Notes: generated by a model from the letters alone, not told the origin. A stretch of 64,000 nt of DNA from Rhodoligotrophos defluvii (GCF_005281615.1 NZ_SZZM01000002.1:941402-1005401), one strand, 5' to 3'; shown: positions 44,799-54,056, counted from the stretch's first letter. Program-made: numbers and translations.

Positions 44799-47789
44799 AT
44801 GAGGCCCGCCGGTGGCGTGGCCAAGGCAGCACCGCAATCCGCGCCCGCTCGGCAGAGCTGGGTGGGCCGGCCGATAGAGCGCCGCGAGGACGAGGCGCTT
44901 CTGTCGGGTCGCGCGCGGTTCATCGACGACCTCGAGCCGGTAGCCGGCCTGCGCTATGCGGCTGTTCTGCGCTCGCCACATGCCCACGCCCGCATCCTGT
45001 CCATCGACACCTCCGAAGCAGCGGCCATGCCGGGTGTGGTCGGCATCGTCACCGGGGCGGAGGTGGCGAGCCTCATCAAGCCGGTTGCGAGCGTCATCCG
45101 CTCGCCTATTGCCTTCTATCCCTGCGCAGTGGACAAGGTGCGCTATGTGGGCGAGCCGGTGGCGGTGGTCATCGCTCGTGACCGCTATCTCGCCGAGGAC
45201 GCGATCGAGCGGATCCGCGTGGAGTACGATCCGCTGCCCGTGACAGTCGATCCGGCGCAGGCGGTCGTGGAAACGGCGCCGGTTCTCCACGAGCAGCTCG
45301 GCTCCAACATCGCCTTGGTGCGCAACCACGTCTATGGCGATCCTGAACACGCCTTTGCCGTCGCGGACCATGTCTTCGCCCTGGATTATCGCTTTCCCCG
45401 CTATATCGCGACACCGATGGAAACCTTCGGGGTCATCGCCCATTACGAGCAGTCGCCCGAACAGTACACGGTCTGGTCCAATTTCCAGGGGCCGTTTGTC
45501 ATCCAGCCTCTGATGGCAGCCTCCCTCGGGGTTGCCGGCAACCGGCTGCGGCTGATCACGCCGCCGGCCAGCGGCGGCAGCTTCGGCGTGAAGCAGGCGG
45601 TCTTCCCCTACATCGTGCTGCTTGCCGCGGCGAGCCGCATCACCGGCGTGCCGGTAAAATGGATCGAGGATCGTGCCGAGCACCTCACGGCCGCCACGGG
45701 CGTGAGCGATCGCGCCGGACGGATCCGCGCGGCCTTCACGGCACAGGGAAAACTTACTGGTCTGCATTTCGAGAACGTCGCCAATATGGGCGCCTATGTG
45801 CGGCCGCCCGAGCCTGCTTCGCTCTATCGGATGCACAGCGCCTCCAACGGCGCCTATCTCGTCGAGAACATCCGCGTCGACAACAGGATCGTCGTGACCA
45901 ACACGCCGCCGGTGGGGCTCAACCGGGGCTATGGGGGGCCGCAGTTCTATTTCGCGCTCGAGCGGATCATGGACGTCGCCGCCCGTGGGCTTGGGATCGA
46001 CCCGGGTGAACTCAGGCGGCGCAACTTCGTCCCGAAAGATGCCTTCCCCTATCACGCGGTCGGCGGCTCGGTGTTCGATGCCGGCAATTACGAGGCTGCG
46101 CTCGAAGAGCTGCTGCGCATCTCGGGCTATGACGAGCTTCTGCAGCGGCGCGAACAGGCACGGCGCGAAGGGCGGCTATACGGCATCGGCTTTGCCACGG
46201 GCGTTGAGCCCTCCGGCTCCAACATGGCCTATGTGACCTTGGCGCAGACCCCGGAACAACGCGCCAAGGCCGCGCCGAAATCCGGAGCGCCGGCCAGCGC
46301 CACTGTCACGATGGATCCGACGGGGCGTGCAACCCTGAGGCTCGATTCGACCCCGAACGGGCAGGGCCACGCCACGGTCGCTGCGCAGATCGTCGCCGAC
46401 CGGCTCGGCATCCATCCCGACGCAGTCGATGTGGTGACGGAAATCGACACCCTGACCAGCGCCTGGTCGATCTCCTCGGGCAACTACTCCAACCGGTTCT
46501 CGTCGATCGTCAGCGATGCCATCGCCGATTGCGCGGATGCAGTGGCGTGGAAGCTGCGCCGCATTGCCGGCGAAATGCTGGATGCAAGCCCCGATGACAT
46601 CGAGCTGGCCGATGGCGCCGCACGCGTGGTCGGCGTGCCGGATCTCAAGATCCCCGTTCATCAGATCGCGGCGAACACCCACTGGAACACGCAAGGCATG
46701 CCGGAAGGCGTCTCACCCGGTCTTTCCGAGACAGCCTATATCTCGCCGCATGCCATGGGCTCCGTCGATGAGGCCGATCGCGTCGCCTCTGCGGTCACCT
46801 ATGGCTTCGTCGCGGACGTGGTCGCGGTGGAGATCGATCGCGAGACCGGCGAGCTCGCCATAGACCGCTACGCCTCAGTGCATGATGTGGGCACCCAGCT
46901 CAATCCGCTCATCGTGGAAGGGCAGATCCGCGGCGGTTTCCTGCACGGGCTCGGTGCCGCCTTGATGGAGGAGCTGCGCTACGACGAGGAAGGCCAGTTC
47001 CTGTCCGGCACCTTCGCGGACTATACCTGCCCGACAGCCATGGAAGTGCCCGAGGTGCTGATCGGGCACACGGAAACCCGCTCTCCCGCGAACCGGCTCG
47101 GCGCCAAAGGCATGGGCGATGGCAGCTCCATGCTGACGCCTGCTGCCCTTGCCAATGCGGTGGCGGATGCCTTGGGACGGGACGACATCGAAATTCCGCT
47201 CACCATGAGCCGGCTGTGGCGCCTTGCCAATCCCGATGCCCAGAATGAAGAAGCCGCGGCGGCCGATGGGGGGGCGCGCCCGGGCGAACTCACGGGAGCC
47301 GGAACCGCCATCGTGCCGATGCCGCCCGACGAGGTCTGGCGTCGGCTGACCGACGCCGAGACGCTCGCCGCAATCGTTCCCGGCTGCCGCAAGCTTGTCA
47401 AAGAGGGCGAAAACCGCTTCCGGGCAGAAGTGGAGCTGAAGGTCGCTGCGATGCGCGGTCTGTTCAGCGCCACCATCGATCTGCGCGATCCCGCACCACC
47501 GAGAAGCGTCAATCTTGTCGGCACGGTCGCCGGCGAGCTGGGCTTTGGCCGCGGTGAGGGGGTCGTGACTCTCGAGCCCTTAGATCGCGGTACGCGCCTC
47601 TCCTATCGTTACCGCGCGCGTATCGGCGGCAAGGTCGCAACGGTCGGCCAGCGCATGTTGGGCAAGGTCACCGAGGTGCTGATCGCCCGCTTCTTCAAAG
47701 CTCTGGCCGCGGGAGCGCAACGGGAGCGGCAGGGCTTTGGCGCCCGCCTCGGCGCCTGGTTCACGAGCAGAAAGGGGAGGCGCGTATGA
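44799..47789 (+). CDS. hmfA: Molybdenum hydroxylase large subunit with C-terminal CoxG domain (probable 2-furoyl-CoA dehydrogenase, HmfA)
   Basis: The 996 residues start at ATG 44799 (GAGGAG upstream) with the XDH/CoxL a/b hammerhead (WVGRPIERREDEALLSGRAR), then molybdopterin-binding regions (PPASGGSFGVKQAVFPYIVL; GLNRGYGGPQFYFALERIMD; LGAKGMGDGSSMLTPAALAN). After about residue 830 comes a separate SRPBCC/CoxG-like domain (AIVPMPPDEVWRRLTDAETL, AAIVPGCRKL, FSATIDLRDP), normally encoded by its own gene. The AYRCSFR loop of true CO dehydrogenase is absent. The catalytic Glu of the GVGE motif is replaced by Asp (about residue 774). Order A-B-C-ligase-hydratase matches hmfABCDE, where it hydroxylates furoyl-CoA at C5. 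Confidence 0.8.
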   Translation: MRPAGGVAKAAPQSAPARQSWVGRPIERREDEALLSGRARFIDDLEPVAGLRYAAVLRSPHAHARILSIDTSEAAAMPGVVGIVTGAEVASLIKPVASVIRSPIAFYPCAVDKVRYVGEPVAVVIARDRYLAEDAIERIRVEYDPLPVTVDPAQAVVETAPVLHEQLGSNIALVRNHVYGDPEHAFAVADHVFALDYRFPRYIATPMETFGVIAHYEQSPEQYTVWSNFQGPFVIQPLMAASLGVAGNRLRLITPPASGGSFGVKQAVFPYIVLLAAASRITGVPVKWIEDRAEHLTAATGVSDRAGRIRAAFTAQGKLTGLHFENVANMGAYVRPPEPASLYRMHSASNGAYLVENIRVDNRIVVTNTPPVGLNRGYGGPQFYFALERIMDVAARGLGIDPGELRRRNFVPKDAFPYHAVGGSVFDAGNYEAALEELLRISGYDELLQRREQARREGRLYGIGFATGVEPSGSNMAYVTLAQTPEQRAKAAPKSGAPASATVTMDPTGRATLRLDSTPNGQGHATVAAQIVADRLGIHPDAVDVVTEIDTLTSAWSISSGNYSNRFSSIVSDAIADCADAVAWKLRRIAGEMLDASPDDIELADGAARVVGVPDLKIPVHQIAANTHWNTQGMPEGVSPGLSETAYISPHAMGSVDEADRVASAVTYGFVADVVAVEIDRETGELAIDRYASVHDVGTQLNPLIVEGQIRGGFLHGLGAALMEELRYDEEGQFLSGTFADYTCPTAMEVPEVLIGHTETRSPANRLGAKGMGDGSSMLTPAALANAVADALGRDDIEIPLTMSRLWRLANPDAQNEEAAAADGGARPGELTGAGTAIVPMPPDEVWRRLTDAETLAAIVPGCRKLVKEGENRFRAEVELKVAAMRGLFSATIDLRDPAPPRSVNLVGTVAGELGFGRGEGVVTLEPLDRGTRLSYRYRARIGGKVATVGQRMLGKVTEVLIARFFKALAAGAQRERQGFGARLGAWFTSRKGRRV

Positions 47790-48655
47790 AGCCCGTGCCC
47801 TTCGACTATGTCCGCCCGGAGACTGCTGAGGAAGCCGTGGCACTCCTCGCCGAATTTGGCGGCGACGCAGTTCTCCTTGCGGGGGGCATGTCGCTGGGGC
47901 CCATGCTCAACCTGCGCCTGGTCAGGCCCGCTGTGCTGATCGACATCGGCCGTATCGGCGAGCTCTCGACGGTAACCGCCGCAGACGGAACGATGCTGAC
48001 CGGCGCGGTGCTGCGGCAAAGCCAGGCGCTTGCCAATGGCGAGCTGATGAGGGCGCTCCCCCTGCTTGGCCTGGCGCTGCCCTGGGTGGGCCATGTCCAG
48101 ACGCGCAATCGTGGCACGCTCGGCGGTTCGGTCGCGCATGCGGACCCGAGCGCGGAGATTCCCCTGGTGCTTGCGACCTTGGGCGGGCACGTGCATCTGC
48201 GCTCGCGGCGCGGCCGGCGCCGCATCCCGGCGCGCGACTTCTTCTTGGGCATGCTCACCACCGCCCGTTCTCCCGAAGAGATGGTGCTGGCCCTGGAATG
48301 GCCGCAGCAAAGCGCAGGCGAGATTTTCGCATTCCGAGAAGTGGCCCAGCGCCATGGCGATTTCGCTGTTGCAGCGGTGGCCTGCCGTGCGCTGCTTGAT
48401 CATGGCAGCCTGCGAGAGATCACGGTCGGGATTGGCGGCGTTGAAGACCGGCCCGTGGTCTTCTTGCCCGCCGACTATGCCGGAGCCTCCGCGGGTGCTG
48501 CTCTTGCGGAAAACATCGCAGCCGAGGTCGCCGCGCGGCTCGATCCGCTGAGCGACCATGTGGCCAGTGCAGGCCAGCGGCGGGCTCTTGCCCGCACCTT
48601 GGTCCGGCGTGCTCTGGTCGATGCATTCACCGCACCCGAAAGGATGGCCGCATGA
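47786..48655 (+). CDS. hmfB: Molybdenum hydroxylase FAD-binding subunit (probable HmfB)
   Basis: The 289-residue medium subunit has a PCMH-type FAD domain. FDYVRPETAEEAVALLAEFG opens it, followed by the FAD-binding LLAGGMSLGPMLNLRLVRP and a second motif HVQTRNRGTLGGSVAHADPS. The C-terminal CO_deh_flav_C domain follows (EIFAFREVAQRHGDFAVAAV, VGIGGVEDRPVVF). The two conserved flavin motifs are intact. It overlaps hmfA and hmfC by 4 bp each (ATGA), so the three subunits are translationally coupled. It passes electrons from the 2Fe-2S clusters to an acceptor. Confidence 0.82.
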   Translation: MKPVPFDYVRPETAEEAVALLAEFGGDAVLLAGGMSLGPMLNLRLVRPAVLIDIGRIGELSTVTAADGTMLTGAVLRQSQALANGELMRALPLLGLALPWVGHVQTRNRGTLGGSVAHADPSAEIPLVLATLGGHVHLRSRRGRRRIPARDFFLGMLTTARSPEEMVLALEWPQQSAGEIFAFREVAQRHGDFAVAAVACRALLDHGSLREITVGIGGVEDRPVVFLPADYAGASAGAALAENIAAEVAARLDPLSDHVASAGQRRALARTLVRRALVDAFTAPERMAA

Positions 48656-49161
48656 CCGCTGCGTTGAGGAAAGGCGACCAGCGCCACCGCATCGAGCTCA
48701 CCGTGAACGGCCGCAGGCGGATGGGCGAAGCGACCCCACGCACACTGCTCAGCGATTTCCTCCGCCACGAGCTCGGCTGCTTCGGCGTCCACGTGGGCTG
48801 CGAGCATGGCGTCTGCGGCGCCTGCACCATCATTCGCGACGGCTATGCCCAGCGCAGCTGTACCCAATACGCCATCCAAGCGGAGGGCGCCGAGATCCGC
48901 ACCGTCGAATCCCTGAGCGACGGTGCCGATCTCAACCCGCTGCAAGCCGCGTTCCGCCGCCATCATGCCCTTCAATGTGGCTTTTGCACCCCGGGCATTC
49001 TCATGTCGGCCACCGAGTTTCTCGAACGCAACCCGGCTCCGACCGAGCGCGAGGTGCGCGACATGCTGTCGGGTCATATCTGTCGCTGCACGGACTACCA
49101 CGGGATGGTGCAGGCTATCCTCGAAGCCGCCGGCAAAAGGACGGAGGAGAAGGGGTCATGA
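48652..49161 (+). CDS. hmfC: Molybdenum hydroxylase 2Fe-2S subunit (probable HmfC)
   Basis: The 169-residue small subunit carries both [2Fe-2S] clusters of the family: a plant-ferredoxin-type set C50-x4-C55-x2-C58...C70 (GCEHGVCGACTI) and the second set C109-x2-C112...C144-x-C146 (CGFCTPG, HICRCTDYH). All eight ligands are present. It overlaps hmfB and hmfD by 4 bp each. The long frame covering it on another phase (48558-49157) is only the upstream extension of the ligase frame and is not coding. Confidence 0.85.
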   Translation: MTAALRKGDQRHRIELTVNGRRRMGEATPRTLLSDFLRHELGCFGVHVGCEHGVCGACTIIRDGYAQRSCTQYAIQAEGAEIRTVESLSDGADLNPLQAAFRRHHALQCGFCTPGILMSATEFLERNPAPTEREVRDMLSGHICRCTDYHGMVQAILEAAGKRTEEKGS

Positions 49162-50705
49162 TGGATCTCGGCACCCTGTTTCATTTCGCCGTACAGCGCT
49201 GCCCGGGCGCCGAAGCGATCGTCGATGGCAGCACCCGGCGCACCTATGCGGCCTGGTATGGCGAGATCCGCGCAGTGGCAGGCGCGCTGCGCGGCATGGG
49301 GCTCAAACGCGGCGACCACCTGGTCGTGGTGATGCGGAACCGCTACGAAACGGCGAGCCTCTATTGGGCAGCCCATATGCTGGGGCTCATCTTTACGCCG
49401 GTCACCTGGCGCGCTAGTGCGGACGAGCTGCGCTATTGCCTCGAAGATGCCGAAGCGGCTGGCGTTGCCTTCGATGACGGCGCCGGCGACGAGATCGGCA
49501 AGGCCTTGGCCATGATCGATTTTCCTGCAGAGAAATCGGTTGTCGGTCCGGGCGGGCGCGGTGAAGGCGTGCGCTTCGAAAGCCTGCTTGCAGCGGACCC
49601 GATCGACGGGCCCGAAGCCAAGATCGATGCCGAGGCCGCCTGCCTCATGCTATACACCTCCGGCACCACTGGCCGGCCCAAAGGCGTGCCGCGCTCCCAT
49701 CGCGCGGAATACATGGCGGGCCTATCGCAGCTCGTGCACAACCGCTATCGGTTCGGCGAGTCCGCCATCGGCGTCATGCCCATGTTCCACACCATGGGCG
49801 TACGGATCATGCTGTCGACGGCGATGCTGAACGGCAAGCTGGTCTGCGTGCCGGATTATCGCCCTGAGCGCGTCATCGCGCTGATCGAGGAAGAGCGGAT
49901 ATCCAGCGCCTTTCTCGTGCCGACGATGTTCCACGACATCCTTCGCCATCCTGACTGCGCGGCCGCCGACCTCAGCTGCCTCACCCATGTCGGCTATGCC
50001 GGCATGTCCATGACCACCTCCTTGACCAAGGCCGTGCAGGAGCGGCTGCGGCCCGAGGTGTTCATCAACTTCTACGGCTCGAGCGAGATCTATACGTTTT
50101 CCGTCTGCGATCACCTAGACCGGAAGCCCGGATGCGCCGGACGGCCTGGGGTGAACCAGGCACTGCGGATCGTCTCCACCGCCGCTGGTCCCGACGATAT
50201 CGACGCGACGGTTCATCCGGGCCAGACGGGCGAGATCATCGCCAGCATGAGCAGCCCCGAGGCGTTCCGTTCCTATTGGAAGCGTCCGGATGCTGATCGC
50301 AAGGCGCTGCACAGAGGCTGGTACCGCACCGGCGACCTCGGGACCATGGACGAGGATGGCGAGTTGTACGTGGTCGGACGCGTGGACGATATGATCATCT
50401 CGGGGGCCGAGAACATCTATCCCGAAGAGGTCGAGGATGTGTTGAGCCGGATCGATGGCGTGACCGCGGTGGCGGTCATCGGCCTGCCCGACGAGCGCCT
50501 GGGCCAGAAGGTGGTTGCCTGTGTCGAGCCCAACGGCGAACACGTCACCTCGGATGCACTGGATAATGCCTGCCTCAGAAGCGGGCTCGCCCGTTTCAAG
50601 CGGCCGCGCGAGTACATTTTCGTCGAGGCTTTGCCCCGCTCGGCCTCCGGCAAGCTGCTGCGCCGCCGATTGCGGGAAACCTATTCGAAAAGCGAGCAAT
50701 CCTAG
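49158..50705 (+). CDS. hmfD: AMP-forming acyl-CoA ligase (probable 2-furoate-CoA ligase, HmfD)
   Basis: The 515-residue ANL-superfamily ligase starts at ATG 49158, overlapping the hmfC stop. It shows the P-loop A3 motif LMLYTSGTTGRPKGVPRSH, A5 NFYGSSEIYTFSV, A7/A8 GWYRTGDLGTMDEDGELYVV, GRVDDMIISGAENIYPEEVE, and the catalytic lysine in ALPRSASGKLLRRRLRE. It lacks any fused domain. Within the hmf-like order it would activate 2-furoate (or a similar aromatic acid) to the CoA thioester required by the molybdenum hydroxylase. A benzoate/4-hydroxybenzoate-type ligase is the main alternative. Confidence 0.82.
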   Translation: MMDLGTLFHFAVQRCPGAEAIVDGSTRRTYAAWYGEIRAVAGALRGMGLKRGDHLVVVMRNRYETASLYWAAHMLGLIFTPVTWRASADELRYCLEDAEAAGVAFDDGAGDEIGKALAMIDFPAEKSVVGPGGRGEGVRFESLLAADPIDGPEAKIDAEAACLMLYTSGTTGRPKGVPRSHRAEYMAGLSQLVHNRYRFGESAIGVMPMFHTMGVRIMLSTAMLNGKLVCVPDYRPERVIALIEEERISSAFLVPTMFHDILRHPDCAAADLSCLTHVGYAGMSMTTSLTKAVQERLRPEVFINFYGSSEIYTFSVCDHLDRKPGCAGRPGVNQALRIVSTAAGPDDIDATVHPGQTGEIIASMSSPEAFRSYWKRPDADRKALHRGWYRTGDLGTMDEDGELYVVGRVDDMIISGAENIYPEEVEDVLSRIDGVTAVAVIGLPDERLGQKVVACVEPNGEHVTSDALDNACLRSGLARFKRPREYIFVEALPRSASGKLLRRRLRETYSKSEQS

Positions 50706-50717
50706 GAGAGGAAACCG

Positions 50718-51533
50718 ATGCGTAAAGATTATGCCGACCAGCGCGCTTCCGTTCTGCGCGAGCTTGATGGGCTGCGCTATGAGGTCGACACGGAAAACAA
50801 GATCGGATGGCTCATTCTCGATCGCCCTCCTCTCAACATCGTCTCCTATCGCGGCCGGCAGCAGATCAATGCCATCATGGAAGCCTTCTCCGAGGACGAC
50901 GATGTCCGAGTCGTGGTGATCCGAGGCGCCAACGGCGTCTATACCTCCGGCGGCGACGTGAAGGCATTCCCGCAAATTCCGCTCGACCGCATGTCCGATC
51001 TCGCCTGGAACATCTCCGCGCCCGAGCGCTGCCCGAAGCCGGTGATCTGCGCCATCGAGAAATATGCCATGGGCGTGGGCTTCGAGCTGGCCATGGCTTG
51101 CGACATTCGTATCGCCACCAAGGATTCCGTGGTGGCGCTACCCGAAGTGACGCTCGGTCAGATTCCGGGCAGCGGCGGCAGCCAACGGGTCGCCCGCATC
51201 GCCGGCACGACGCGCGCCTTCGAGATGATGGCATTCGGCCGGCGGGTACCGGCGCCCGAGGCATTGCAATGGGGATTGTTGACCCGGGTCGTGGAGGATG
51301 CCGCAGCGCTCGAAAAGGAGATCATGGATATGGTTGCGAAGCTGCGGGCAGGCTCGCCGCTCGCCCTGCGCACGATCAAGCGCGTGCTCGCGACGACATA
51401 TGATACGAGCCTCAGCGTGGGTCTGGAGCTTGAAGGCCATGCCTACGAGAAGCTTCGCCGCACAGAGGACTATCAGGAAGGCATCACTGCCTTTACCGAG
51501 AAGCGCAAGGCCAATTTCAAGGAGACGATCTAG
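50718..51533 (+). CDS. hmfE: Enoyl-CoA hydratase/isomerase family protein (probable 2-oxoglutaroyl-CoA hydrolase, HmfE)
   Basis: Crotonase-fold protein of 271 residues. Features are WLILDRPPLNIVSYRGRQQI, the oxyanion hole strand RGANGVYTSGGDVKAFPQIP and the second glycine loop EKYAMGVGFELAMACDIRIA, followed by LPEVTLGQIPGSGGSQRVAR with the glutamate region and a C-terminal helical part. GAGAGG lies before ATG 50718, 12 bp after the ligase. In furoate pathways the HmfE protein of this family processes the ring-opened product to 2-oxoglutarate. Sequence alone shows the fold, and the operon order suggests the role. Confidence 0.78.
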   Translation: MRKDYADQRASVLRELDGLRYEVDTENKIGWLILDRPPLNIVSYRGRQQINAIMEAFSEDDDVRVVVIRGANGVYTSGGDVKAFPQIPLDRMSDLAWNISAPERCPKPVICAIEKYAMGVGFELAMACDIRIATKDSVVALPEVTLGQIPGSGGSQRVARIAGTTRAFEMMAFGRRVPAPEALQWGLLTRVVEDAAALEKEIMDMVAKLRAGSPLALRTIKRVLATTYDTSLSVGLELEGHAYEKLRRTEDYQEGITAFTEKRKANFKETI

Positions 51534-51579
51534 GCGAGCAGGTGCGCAGCCGGGTGGCCGCCATGCTCGGGAGGTGCTC

Positions 51580-52482
51580 ATGACCACAGCGCTAGAAATC
51601 TTCCAGGGCCGCTTCGGTAGGGTAGCGCTTCTCGATATCAATCAGGGGCTGGTGGATCACGCGCATCCCCATTGCCATGTGCTGATCAAACTGGGAGGCG
51701 CAGATAGCGCCTTCCGGGTGCGCGACAGGTTTTGTCCGCTGACAGACGAAACCATGGTGCTGGTGAACGCATGGGAGCAGCACGCCTACACGCCACAACG
51801 CCGCTCGGCCGGCACACTGATCCTGGCGCTTTACATCGAGCCCAGCTGGCTTGCGGAGCTTGATCGCCTGTTCGGAGCCAGCGGGCAGCCGGGTTTCTTT
51901 CCGCAACCTGTTGCGAGAGTGACCCGGCACATCCGCACCGCCAGCTACGAGCTCGCTGAAGCGCTCGCCGGAGGTGTGAGCGCCGGAGACCGGATGGATC
52001 TGCTCCATACGCTCATGGTGCAGGTCATCGAGCAATTCTCCCAATGGCGCGATCGAACGATCCGGCCTTGCATCCACGGAGACTTCCGCATCCGCAAGGC
52101 GCTCCGGCACCTGCGCGATTGCATCGGCGAACCCTTCATACTGGAGGATGTCGCCCGCAAGGCAGGCTTGTCCCGATCTCAACTATTTCGAGGGTTCAAG
52201 AGCGATCTCGGCATCACGCCTAAGCTCTATTTCAATTGCCTTCGCATGGAGCTCGCCATCTCATGCCTGGCGGAAGAGGACGAGCGGCTCGCGATCCTTG
52301 CGGACCGCTTGGGCTTCAGCATGCAATGCCACTTCACCCGCTTCTTCCGGGGCCATCTCGGGATCACACCAAGCCGCTACCGGCGGGTGGTGCGAGTTGC
52401 CGAGCCGATGAGATCCTTCCCCGCAAGAGGAACCATGCGTTCTCCCTCGGGCCGGGTGGCGGCGCAGCGGGCATCAGCCTAG
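51580..52482 (+). CDS. AraC-family transcriptional regulator
   Basis: The 300-residue regulator from ATG 51580 (GGGAGG nearby) has an N-terminal cupin ligand domain (MTTALEIFQGRFGRVALLDI, NQGLVDHAHPHCHVLIKLGG). A C-terminal double helix-turn-helix domain lies at about 175-275 (PFILEDVARKAGLSRSQLFR, GFKSDLGITPKLYFNCLRME, ILADRLGFSMQCHFTRFFRG). The HAHPHCH cluster suggests a cupin fold with or without metal. The longer frame from 51298 overlaps hmfE and is rejected. An AraC regulator of furoate genes is known from Pseudomonas putida Fu1, so control of the flanking operon fits. Stop overlaps the convergent UbiD gene by 9 bp. Confidence 0.93.
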   Translation: MTTALEIFQGRFGRVALLDINQGLVDHAHPHCHVLIKLGGADSAFRVRDRFCPLTDETMVLVNAWEQHAYTPQRRSAGTLILALYIEPSWLAELDRLFGASGQPGFFPQPVARVTRHIRTASYELAEALAGGVSAGDRMDLLHTLMVQVIEQFSQWRDRTIRPCIHGDFRIRKALRHLRDCIGEPFILEDVARKAGLSRSQLFRGFKSDLGITPKLYFNCLRMELAISCLAEEDERLAILADRLGFSMQCHFTRFFRGHLGITPSRYRRVVRVAEPMRSFPARGTMRSPSGRVAAQRASA

Positions 52483-53859
52483 GAGCTCGCGGAGCCGCTC
52501 CCGTCCATCCGGTGCAAGCAGGCTGTCCAAATCGAGCGTCTCCTCGCCGGGGACGCGAATTCTGGTGAAGGTGAACGGATCGACCCCCAGTGGTACCGTG
52601 GCATCCAGCCCCATCTTCGCGCTCACGCCGGCCTTGGCCGACGGGTCGAGCCTCGAGCCTTGAGCGCCGCTGACAAGTATGAGGTCGCGGTCTGCTTGGA
52701 ACCGCGTGGCCACGGCCCATTGCACGTCGTGGTCGTCATGGATGTCTACATCGGGGTCGACGACGGTCACCTGCTTGATGTCGTAATGGGTGCCGAAGGC
52801 CGCGAGAATGATGTTCTTGGCTTCGCCCTCGCTGCGCTTTTCGATCTGCACCACCAGATGATAGCGGCACACCCCGCCGCGGGTCAGATGCACGTCCCGG
52901 ACATTCGGGAACACGCGCTTGAGATGGGCGAGTATGGTCGCTTCCCTGGGCAGTGCCCCGAGCAAGAGATGCTCCAGCCCTCCGCCCACGATTGTGTGAA
53001 AGATCGGGTTCCGGCGATGGGTGACGAGGTCGATCTCGATCACATGCTGGTCCTCGCGGCGGCCGTAATACTGCGGAAACTCGCCGAACGGCCCCTCCGG
53101 CTCCCGGACGTTCGGCAGAAGCCGCCCCTCCAGCACGATTTCCGCCTGCGCCGGCACGCGAACGTCATTGGTCCGGCATTTGACGACTTCCAGCGGCGTC
53201 CCATGCAGCGCGCCCGCGATCTCCAGCTCGTCCTGCCCTAAGGGTGCAATCGCCTGCGAAGACAGCAGGGTCAGGGGATCCACCCCGATGACGATGGCGA
53301 CCTGCAGAGGCACTCCGGCTTTCTCCGCCATCTCATGGAAAGCGAGCGTATGCCGCGGCAGCAGCAGCACGCCGATCCGGTTCGGCCCCGATATTTGACA
53401 TCGATGAATCGTGACGTTCTGCTCGCCCGTTGCCGGGTTGCGGGAAATCAGCAGTCCAGCCGTGATATAGGGTCCGCTGTCGAGCTCGTTGTGTGTCGGA
53501 ATTGGCAGCAGCCTCACGAGATCGATACGCTCGTGGATCACCTCCTGGACAGGCGCATCCGGGACCTCTCGCCAGGCAACGGGGTTGTCTGCTGCCCGCC
53601 GGTAGCGCTCCAGCAGTTCGGCTTGTGGCACACCCAACGCTTCGGCAAACCAGCTTCGGTCGCATAGAAGATTGGCGATGACCGGAATCCCTTGCCCGCC
53701 CGGTTCCGGACAAAGAATCGCGGAACGCGTCTGAAGACGTTTGGCCAGGGCGGCGATTTCAAATCTGAGGTCCAAGCCCGGTCGCGCAATGAAGAGCCGT
53801 TCGCTCGACGCCAGATGACGGAGCCATGGCCGCAATTGGCGGAATGGTGCTGGTTGCAT
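52474..53859 (-). CDS. hmfF: UbiD-family prenylated-FMN decarboxylase (probable 2,5-furandicarboxylate decarboxylase, HmfF)
   Basis: The 461-residue reading from ATG 53859 (GGAGG upstream) has the UbiD fold. Landmarks are PIPTHNELDSGPYITAGLLI, GEQNVTIHRCQISGPNRIGV, REPEGPFGEFPQYYGRREDQ with conserved Glu, THRRNPIFHTIVGGGLEHLL and the C-terminal KAGVSAKMGLDATVPLGVDP. UbiD enzymes need prenyl-FMN made by UbiX, whose gene lies 3.2 kb away. With hmfABCDE beside it, a role as FDCA decarboxylase, yielding 2-furoate, is the best reading; an aromatic acid decarboxylase is the alternative. It is divergent from the TRAP importer across about 200 bp. Confidence 0.8.
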   Translation of the reverse strand: MQPAPFRQLRPWLRHLASSERLFIARPGLDLRFEIAALAKRLQTRSAILCPEPGGQGIPVIANLLCDRSWFAEALGVPQAELLERYRRAADNPVAWREVPDAPVQEVIHERIDLVRLLPIPTHNELDSGPYITAGLLISRNPATGEQNVTIHRCQISGPNRIGVLLLPRHTLAFHEMAEKAGVPLQVAIVIGVDPLTLLSSQAIAPLGQDELEIAGALHGTPLEVVKCRTNDVRVPAQAEIVLEGRLLPNVREPEGPFGEFPQYYGRREDQHVIEIDLVTHRRNPIFHTIVGGGLEHLLLGALPREATILAHLKRVFPNVRDVHLTRGGVCRYHLVVQIEKRSEGEAKNIILAAFGTHYDIKQVTVVDPDVDIHDDHDVQWAVATRFQADRDLILVSGAQGSRLDPSAKAGVSAKMGLDATVPLGVDPFTFTRIRVPGEETLDLDSLLAPDGRERLRELLG

Positions 53860-54056
53860 CGATGCCTCCCTCCAGCGCATTCCAGTGGATAGCCAAGCTG
53901 CGCCGATTAGACCACATGCTGCCGGTGCCCAGCCTGATTTTTGAGACTGCAGGGCAAATGTTGCCACCTCAGGGCAAACACAGGTGCTCTTCTTCCGTTA
54001 TACTCGGCCTTTGGATCTGCAACCTCAACGACACGAAAGATTCCGGGAGGGTCCAC
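53860..54056. promoter_or_regulatory. Divergent hmfF / TRAP importer control region
   Basis: 197 bp between the start codons of the UbiD gene (minus) and the TAXI binding protein (plus). GGAGG near 53864 and GGGAGG at 54045-54050 are the two ribosome binding sites. The centre (53960-54000) is less GC-rich. A binding site for the AraC or LysR regulator is expected here, but I see no obvious dyad. Confidence 0.4.

Noticed and set aside
44799..49161. Annotation of the molybdenum hydroxylase as carbon monoxide dehydrogenase (CoxLMS)
   Set aside because: The CO-oxidising active-site loop AYRCSFR is absent (the region reads GLNRGYGGPQ), and the ligase and crotonase genes following point to a CoA-thioester substrate.
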